From Streptomyces scopuliridis RB72 (lineage in GTDB: Bacteria > Actinomycetota > Actinomycetes > Streptomycetales > Streptomycetaceae): DNA of 64,000 nucleotides. The position numbers were made by a program, and so were the translations under genes. The stretch spans positions 124,001-188,000 of the forward strand of contig NZ_JOEI01000006.1 of NCBI RefSeq assembly GCF_000718095.1. The letters run 5' to 3'. Positions within the stretch are counted from its first letter, which is position 1. Each line of letters starts with the position of its first letter. A model generated the notes under the pieces. It did no database searches, was not told the DNA's origin, and saw only the letters and a program-made list of their open reading frames with translations. Positions 59,300 to 64,000 of this stretch are shown one piece after another.

Positions 59300-60148
59300 A
59301 TGGGAGTCATGAAGCGTTTCGAACAGCGTCTCGAAGGTTTGGTCAATGGCACCTTCGCGAAGGTGTTCAAGTCCGAGGTCCAGCCCGTCGAGATCGCGGG
59401 TGCCCTCCAGCGCGAATGCGACAACAACGCAACGATCTGGAACCGCGAGCGGACCGTCGTACCCAACGACTTCATCGTGGAGCTGAGCACGCCCGACTAC
59501 GAGCGTCTCAGCCCGTACTCCGGCCAGCTCGGCGACGAACTGTCCGGACTCGTCCGCGACTACGCGAAGCAGCAGCGCTACACGTTCATGGGCCCGATCA
59601 AGGTCCATCTGGAGAAGGCCGAGGATCTCGACACCGGCCTGTACCGCGTCCGCAGCCGCACGCTGGCGTCGAGCACGTCCCAGGCGCCCGAGCGCGCTCC
59701 CGCGGGCCCCCCGGCGCCCGTATCCCCGCAGGGCAGAGCTCCCGGCGGTTACGGGTACCCGCCCGCCGCGGTCCCTCCCATGCCGGCCGCCCCGCCGCCC
59801 GGCGGCGGCCACGCGCCCGCCGCGAACCGTCCCCCGGCCCCCGGCCCCGGCGCGCCGCCGCACGGCCAGGTGCGCCGCTGGATCGAGATCAACGGCACCC
59901 GTCACCAGATCTCCCGCGCGACGCTCGTCCTGGGCCGCAGCACCGACGCGGACGTACGGATCGACGACCCCGGTGTATCGCGCAGGCACTGCGAGATCCG
60001 GACCGGAACGCCCTCGACCATCCAGGATCTCGGGTCGACCAACGGCATCGTGGTAGACGGACAGCACACCACCCGCGCTACGCTCCGCGACGGCTCGCGG
60101 ATCGTCGTGGGCAACACCACCATCGTTTACAGGCAAGCCGAAGGGTGA
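59300..60148 (+). CDS. fhaA: FHA domain protein FhaA (DUF3662)
   Basis: A 282-residue cytosolic adaptor. Residues 1-120 are the FhaA N-terminal (DUF3662) domain: MKRFEQRLEGLVNGTFAKVF, VQPVEIAGALQRECDNNA. A Pro/Ala/Gly linker follows, then the FHA domain (~190-282) with LVLGRSTDADVRIDD, VSRRHCEIR and DLGSTNGIVVDG, which bind phosphothreonine. In actinobacteria it interacts with PknB and the lipid II flippase MurJ to control wall synthesis. It is the first gene of an operon continuing to the right edge. Confidence 0.95.
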   Translation: MGVMKRFEQRLEGLVNGTFAKVFKSEVQPVEIAGALQRECDNNATIWNRERTVVPNDFIVELSTPDYERLSPYSGQLGDELSGLVRDYAKQQRYTFMGPIKVHLEKAEDLDTGLYRVRSRTLASSTSQAPERAPAGPPAPVSPQGRAPGGYGYPPAAVPPMPAAPPPGGGHAPAANRPPAPGPGAPPHGQVRRWIEINGTRHQISRATLVLGRSTDADVRIDDPGVSRRHCEIRTGTPSTIQDLGSTNGIVVDGQHTTRATLRDGSRIVVGNTTIVYRQAEG

Positions 60149-60158
60149 AGCGGGGGCA

Positions 60159-60677
60159 ATGTCAGAGCTGACCCTGACGGTCATGCGGCTAGGTTTTCTG
60201 GCCGTTCTGTGGCTGTTCGTGATCGTGGCCGTACAGGTCATCCGCAGCGACCTGTTCGGAACACGCGTCACGCAGCGCGGCTCACGCCGCAACGCCGACG
60301 CCCGACCGCAGCAGGCACGCCAGACACCGGCGCCGCCCCAGCAGCGCCAGCAGCAGCAACAGGGGGGCAGGCAGCGCCGAGGAGCCCCCACCAAGCTCGT
60401 CGTGTCCGAGGGCAGCCTCACCGGCACCACGGTGGCGCTCCAGGGACAGACCATCACGCTGGGCCGCGCGCACGACTCGACGATCGTGCTGGACGACGAC
60501 TACGCGTCCAGCAGGCATGCCAGGATCTACCCGGACCGCGACGGCCAGTGGATCGTCGAGGACCTCGGCTCCACCAATGGCACGTATCTCGACCGGACCC
60601 GGCTCACGGCCCCGACACCGATCGCGCTTGGCGCTCCGATCCGCATCGGCAAGACCGTCATCGAGCTGCGGAAGTAG
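60159..60677 (+). CDS. fhaB: FHA domain protein FhaB/FipA
   Basis: A 172-residue membrane-anchored adaptor. An N-terminal helix (MRLGFLAVLWLFVIVAVQVI, residues ~9-28) is followed by a Gln/Arg-rich linker, then an FHA domain (ITLGRAHDSTIVLDD, SSRHARIYPD, DLGSTNGTYLDRTRL). In mycobacteria it links division proteins after phosphorylation by PknA/PknB. It follows fhaA by ten bases, with the ATG at 60159. Confidence 0.94.
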   Translation: MSELTLTVMRLGFLAVLWLFVIVAVQVIRSDLFGTRVTQRGSRRNADARPQQARQTPAPPQQRQQQQQGGRQRRGAPTKLVVSEGSLTGTTVALQGQTITLGRAHDSTIVLDDDYASSRHARIYPDRDGQWIVEDLGSTNGTYLDRTRLTAPTPIALGAPIRIGKTVIELRK

Positions 60678-60686
60678 TACGACAAT

Positions 60687-60707
60687 GAGCGAGCGGAGCG
60701 AGCGAGC
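60687..60707 (+). repeat. GAGCGAGCG-type repeat in the fhaB-pstP gap
   Basis: A 21-base run of GAGC units around a GGAGC centre lies in the 141-base gap between fhaB and pstP. Similar purine-rich GAGCGAGCGGAGCGAG sequences are common between genes in Streptomyces. Confidence 0.6.
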
Positions 60708-60818
60708 CGCGGCGGTACCCACGGCGGACCGCGGCCGGCTCCCGACCGGAGGGTGGGCAGTGTGGCTCGAGACCGGCTGGCGCGACAGTCGACTGGCGAG
60801 CCGACGGGCGAGGTGCGC

Positions 60819-62324
60819 ATGAGTCTGTCTCTGCGCTTCGCCGCCGGATCGCACAAAGGCATGATCCGGGAGGGAAACGAGGACTCCGGTTACGCCGGTC
60901 CCCGGCTGCTGGCCATCGCCGACGGCATGGGTGGCCAGGCCGCGGGCGAGGTCGCCTCCTCCGAGGTGATCTCCACCCTCGTACAGCTCGACGACGATGT
61001 GCCGGGTTCGGACATCCTCACCTCGCTCGGTACGGCGGTGCAGCGCGCCAACGACCAGCTGCGCGTGATGGTCGAGGAGGACCCCCAGCTGGAGGGCATG
61101 GGCACCACGCTCACCGCCCTTCTCTGGACCGGCCAGCGCCTCGGCCTCGTCCATGTCGGCGACTCCCGCGCCTACCTCCTGCGCGACGGCGTACTGACCC
61201 AGATCACCCAGGACCACACCTGGGTGCAGCGGCTGGTCGACGAGGGCCGGATCACCGAGGAAGAGGCCACCACCCACCCGCAGCGCTCCCTGCTGATGCG
61301 CGCGCTGGGCAGCGGCGACCATGTCGAGCCCGATCTCTCCATCCGTGAGGTCCGGGCCGGCGACCGCTATCTGATCTGCTCCGACGGCCTCTCCGGCGTC
61401 GTCTCCCACCAGACGATGGAGGAGACGCTCGCCAGCTACCAGGGCCCGCAGGAGACCATCCAGGCGCTCATCCAGCTCGCGCTGCGCGGCGGCGGCCCCG
61501 ACAACATCACCTGCATCGTGGCCGACGTCCTGGACGTCGAGTCCAACGACACCCTGGCCGGGCAGCTCAACGACACCCCGGTCGTGGTCGGGGCGGTCGC
61601 CGAGAACCAGCTCCCGCTCAGCTCCGCCGAGAACGCCGCCGCGATGCAGACCCCGGCGGGCCGCGCCGCCGGCCTCGGCCGCGCCGTACCGCCGCAGCCC
61701 GGCGGGGGCGGCTTCGGCCCGCCCGGCAGCGGCGACAGCACCGGCTACGACGGAATGCCGCCCGGAGGCGGTTTCGGGGCCTACGACGACGAGGAGTTCG
61801 TCAAGCCCCGCCCGCGCCGCAGGTGGCTCAAGACGTCCTTCTACGCCGTCCTCGCGCTCGCCGTCGTCGGCGGCGGACTGTACGGCGGCTACTACTGGAC
61901 GCAGACGCAGTACTACGTCGGCGCCAACAAGGAGCATGTCGCGCTCTACCGAGGTATCAGCCAGGATCTCGGCTGGGTCTCCCTCTCGAAGATCGAGAAG
62001 GAAACCGACATCGAACTCAAGTACCTGCCGGACTACCAGCGCAAGCAGGTCGAGGCCACCATCGCCGAGGGCAGCCTCTCCGGCGGACGCGAGAAGATCG
62101 ATGAACTCGCCGTCCAGGCATCGGCCTGCAAGAAGGACGAGCAGCGCCGCCAGGCCGACCGCGCGGCCAATGTGATCACCGGCGAAGGACAGGCCGGCGG
62201 CACGACCGGTACGAGCACCTCCGCGAAGACCACCGACACCAAGCCGAAAGCAGCCACTCCCACTCCGGGCCCCAGCCTCTCGGAAGAGGAGCAGAAAGTG
62301 GCCTCGAACTGCGGTAAGCAGTAG
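60819..62324 (+). CDS. pstP: Ser/Thr protein phosphatase PstP (PP2C)
   Basis: A 501-residue metal-dependent phosphatase. The catalytic domain (~1-240) has MIREGNEDSGY, LLAIADGMGGQAAGEVAS, LVHVGDSRAYLLRDG, ITQDHTWVQ and GGGPDNITCIV, with all metal Asp residues. A Gly/Pro juxtamembrane region, one membrane helix (FYAVLALAVVGGGLYGGYYW) and a ~150-residue extracytoplasmic domain follow. It reverses phosphorylation by PknA/PknB. I chose the ATG at 60819 (MSLSLRFAAGSH), with GAGGTG upstream. Confidence 0.95.
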   Translation: MSLSLRFAAGSHKGMIREGNEDSGYAGPRLLAIADGMGGQAAGEVASSEVISTLVQLDDDVPGSDILTSLGTAVQRANDQLRVMVEEDPQLEGMGTTLTALLWTGQRLGLVHVGDSRAYLLRDGVLTQITQDHTWVQRLVDEGRITEEEATTHPQRSLLMRALGSGDHVEPDLSIREVRAGDRYLICSDGLSGVVSHQTMEETLASYQGPQETIQALIQLALRGGGPDNITCIVADVLDVESNDTLAGQLNDTPVVVGAVAENQLPLSSAENAAAMQTPAGRAAGLGRAVPPQPGGGGFGPPGSGDSTGYDGMPPGGGFGAYDDEEFVKPRPRRRWLKTSFYAVLALAVVGGGLYGGYYWTQTQYYVGANKEHVALYRGISQDLGWVSLSKIEKETDIELKYLPDYQRKQVEATIAEGSLSGGREKIDELAVQASACKKDEQRRQADRAANVITGEGQAGGTTGTSTSAKTTDTKPKAATPTPGPSLSEEEQKVASNCGKQ

Positions 62325-62353
62325 GAGCCGGCCGTAGGGGGCCTTTCACCACC

Positions 62354-63766
62354 ATGAGCGTAGTCACCAACACGACCACCATCGGCGCCATCGAGGCACC
62401 GAGCCGCCGCAACACCGAGCTTGCCCTGCTCGCCTTCGCCGTCGCCATCCCGGTGTTCGCGTACCTGAACGTCGGGCTCGCGCTCGACGGCAAGGTGCCC
62501 ACGGGCATGCTCGGTTACGGCCTCGGCCTCGGCCTGCTCGCCGGCGTCGCCCACCTCGTGGTGCGCAAATTCGCCCGCTACGCCGACCCGCTGCTGCTGC
62601 CTCTGGCGACGCTGCTCAACGGTCTCGGGCTGGTACTGATCTGGCGTCTGGACCAGTCACCCCGGCTCATCCGGCTCGCCGAGCTCAGCTTCGGCGTCTT
62701 CAGCCCGTCCGCGACGAAGCAGCTCATGTACTCGGCGCTGGGCATCGCGCTCTTCGCGGCCGTCCTGATGCTCCTCAAGGATCACCGGATCCTCCAGCGC
62801 TACACGTACATCTCGATGGCCGTCGCGCTGTTCCTGCTGATCCTGCCCATGTTCTTCCCGGCCAGGAACGGCGCCAAGATCTGGGTCAGCATCGCCGGCT
62901 TCAACGTCCAGCCCGGTGAGTTCGCGAAGATCATCATCGCGATCTTCTTCTCCGGTTATCTGATGGTCAAGCGCGATGCCCTGGCCCTCGCCAGCCGCCG
63001 CTTCATGGGGCTCTACCTGCCCCGCGGACGCGACCTCGGACCGATCCTCGGCATCTGGGCCCTCTCGATCCTCATCCTGGTGTTCGAGACCGACCTCGGT
63101 ACCTCCCTGCTCTTCTTCGGCCTCTTCGTGGTCATGCTCTACGTCGCCACCGAGCGGACCAGCTGGATCGTCTTCGGCCTGCTGATGTCGGTCGGCGGAG
63201 CCGTCGGCGTCGCCACCTTCGAACCGCACGTCCAGGCCCGCGTCAACGCCTGGCAGGATCCGTTCTCCTGTTACGCGACCGACGGCGCCTGCCAGCAGAT
63301 CGGCGACGCCCTGCTGTCCTTCGGCTCCGGCGGCACGCTCGGCACGGGGCTCGGCCAGGGCAACTCCGACCTCATCGGCTTCGCCGCCAACGCCGACTTC
63401 ATCCTCACCACCGTCGGTGAGGAGCTCGGCCTCGCCGGCACGATGGCGTTCCTGCTGCTGTACGGGCTGATCGTGGAGCGCGGCGTACGTACCGCCCTCG
63501 CCGCCCGCGACCCCTTCGGCAAGCTCCTCGCCATCGGCCTCTCCAGCGCCTTCGCCATCCAGGTCTTCGTGGTCGCGGGCGGCGTCATGGGGCTCATCCC
63601 GCTGACCGGTATGACCATGCCGTTCGTCGCGGCCGGCGGCTCCTCCGTACTCGCCAACTGGGCCCTGATCGGCATCCTGATCCGTATCAGCGACACCGCG
63701 CGGCGGCCCGCACCGGCCCCGGCTCCCTCACCCGACGCCGAGATGACCCAGGTGGTCCGACCGTGA
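62354..63766 (+). CDS. rodA: SEDS glycosyltransferase RodA/FtsW family
   Basis: A 470-residue peptidoglycan polymerase with about ten membrane helices. Diagnostic stretches are GAKIWVSIAGFNVQPGEFAK, TDLGTSLLFFGLFVVMLYV, QGNSDLIGFAANADFILTTV with GEELGLAG, and GLIPLTGMTMPFVAAGGSS. It works with the class B penicillin-binding protein encoded next, as SEDS enzymes do. It follows pstP by 29 bases and overlaps pbpA by four (GTGA). In Streptomyces this copy is thought to act in spore or aerial wall synthesis rather than in vegetative septation. Confidence 0.94.
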   Translation: MSVVTNTTTIGAIEAPSRRNTELALLAFAVAIPVFAYLNVGLALDGKVPTGMLGYGLGLGLLAGVAHLVVRKFARYADPLLLPLATLLNGLGLVLIWRLDQSPRLIRLAELSFGVFSPSATKQLMYSALGIALFAAVLMLLKDHRILQRYTYISMAVALFLLILPMFFPARNGAKIWVSIAGFNVQPGEFAKIIIAIFFSGYLMVKRDALALASRRFMGLYLPRGRDLGPILGIWALSILILVFETDLGTSLLFFGLFVVMLYVATERTSWIVFGLLMSVGGAVGVATFEPHVQARVNAWQDPFSCYATDGACQQIGDALLSFGSGGTLGTGLGQGNSDLIGFAANADFILTTVGEELGLAGTMAFLLLYGLIVERGVRTALAARDPFGKLLAIGLSSAFAIQVFVVAGGVMGLIPLTGMTMPFVAAGGSSVLANWALIGILIRISDTARRPAPAPAPSPDAEMTQVVRP

Positions 63767-64000
63767 ACAAGCCCCTGCGCCGCATCGCGATCTTCTGCGG
63801 GCTGCTCGTCCTCGCGCTGCTGATCCGGGACAACTGGCTCCAGTACGTCCGTGCCGACGAGCTGAACTCGCACAAGAACAACCGCCGCGTCCTGATCGAG
63901 CGGTACAGCGCCGAGCGCGGCAACATCATCGTCGACGGCAAGCCCATCACCGGCTCCGTCAAGACGGACGACACCGACTTCGTCTACAAGCGCACGTACA
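63763..64000 (+). CDS. pbpA: Penicillin-binding protein PbpA, N-terminal part (cut by window edge)
   Basis: Only the first 79 codons are present. A short cytoplasmic tail (MNKPLRRIA) and one membrane helix (IFCGLLVLALLIRDNWLQYV) are followed by the start of the class B PBP dimerisation domain (YSAERGNIIVDGKPITGSV), which is the usual RG-x-I motif. The GTG at 63763 overlaps rodA. The transpeptidase domain and the pknB gene normally behind it lie outside the window. Confidence 0.93.
   Translation, partial: MNKPLRRIAIFCGLLVLALLIRDNWLQYVRADELNSHKNNRRVLIERYSAERGNIIVDGKPITGSVKTDDTDFVYKRTY

Overview
The window looks like part of a Streptomyces chromosome arm close to the replication origin. The DNA is very GC-rich with GC-dominated third codon positions, GTG and TTG starts are common, and many adjacent genes overlap as ATGA or GTGA. 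The gene content is typical of the genus: a Streptomyces-K15-type DD-peptidase, a WhiJ-like HTH/DUF397/ATPase module, two branched-chain keto acid dehydrogenase clusters, the proteasome activator Bpa, and the fhaA-fhaB-pstP-rodA-pbpA block. A perfect 14-bp parS site, a one-mismatch parS variant and several DnaA-box-like 9-mers also fit an oriC-proximal position.

Layout. 1-9.2 kb: end of an ABC-2 permease, a pirin with an operator-like promoter, an SseB-like protein, a ~600-residue FadE5-like acyl-CoA dehydrogenase, an M18 aminopeptidase, a thioredoxin-NHL protein, a LURP-one-like protein and a nitrilase-family hydrolase. 9.4-15.8 kb: a mycothiol-dependent-isomerase-like protein, a GntR-MFS pair, a lone BRO-N protein with a TTA codon, and two tandem DD-peptidase paralogues. 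15.8-18.5 kb: the HTH/DUF397/ATPase module, then a 742-base gap bounded by a G/C-rich inverted repeat. 18.5-23.2 kb: first bkd cluster and an orphan LuxR-type response regulator. 23.3-29.4 kb: small enzymes and two divergent Ser/Thr kinases. 29.5-34.7 kb: PadR-ABC exporter operon and bpa. 34.8-39.3 kb: quinone reductase, then an overlapping mobA-like/moeA-like/K+-channel operon with parS inside the last junction. 39.3-43.7 kb: second bkd cluster with its Lrp-type regulator. 43.8-54.5 kb: phenylacetate catabolism (paaR-paaH, paaN, paaABCDE) interrupted by a TrmH-type methyltransferase and an HTTM/DUF5819 membrane pair. 54.6-58.7 kb: rhodanese, J-domain protein, DUF2252, HxlR/azoreductase. 58.9 kb: tRNA-Leu(CAG). 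59.3-64 kb: the FHA/phosphatase/RodA/PBP operon, cut by the window edge.

How the parts connect. The two bkd clusters supply branched acyl-CoA starters for fatty acids and polyketides. The paa genes turn phenylacetyl-CoA into an epoxide and onward to central metabolism. Three near-identical palindromes (ACCG-N6-CGGT) lie at the bkd/bkdR, paaH/paaN and paaA promoters, and each has a DnaA-box-like 9-mer within about 75 bp. I infer a PaaR regulon that may extend to bkd. No insertion sequence, prophage, CRISPR array or biosynthetic cluster is visible. The least explained pieces are the inverted-repeat-bounded gap at 17.8-18.5 kb, the lone BRO-N gene and the HTTM/DUF5819 pair.
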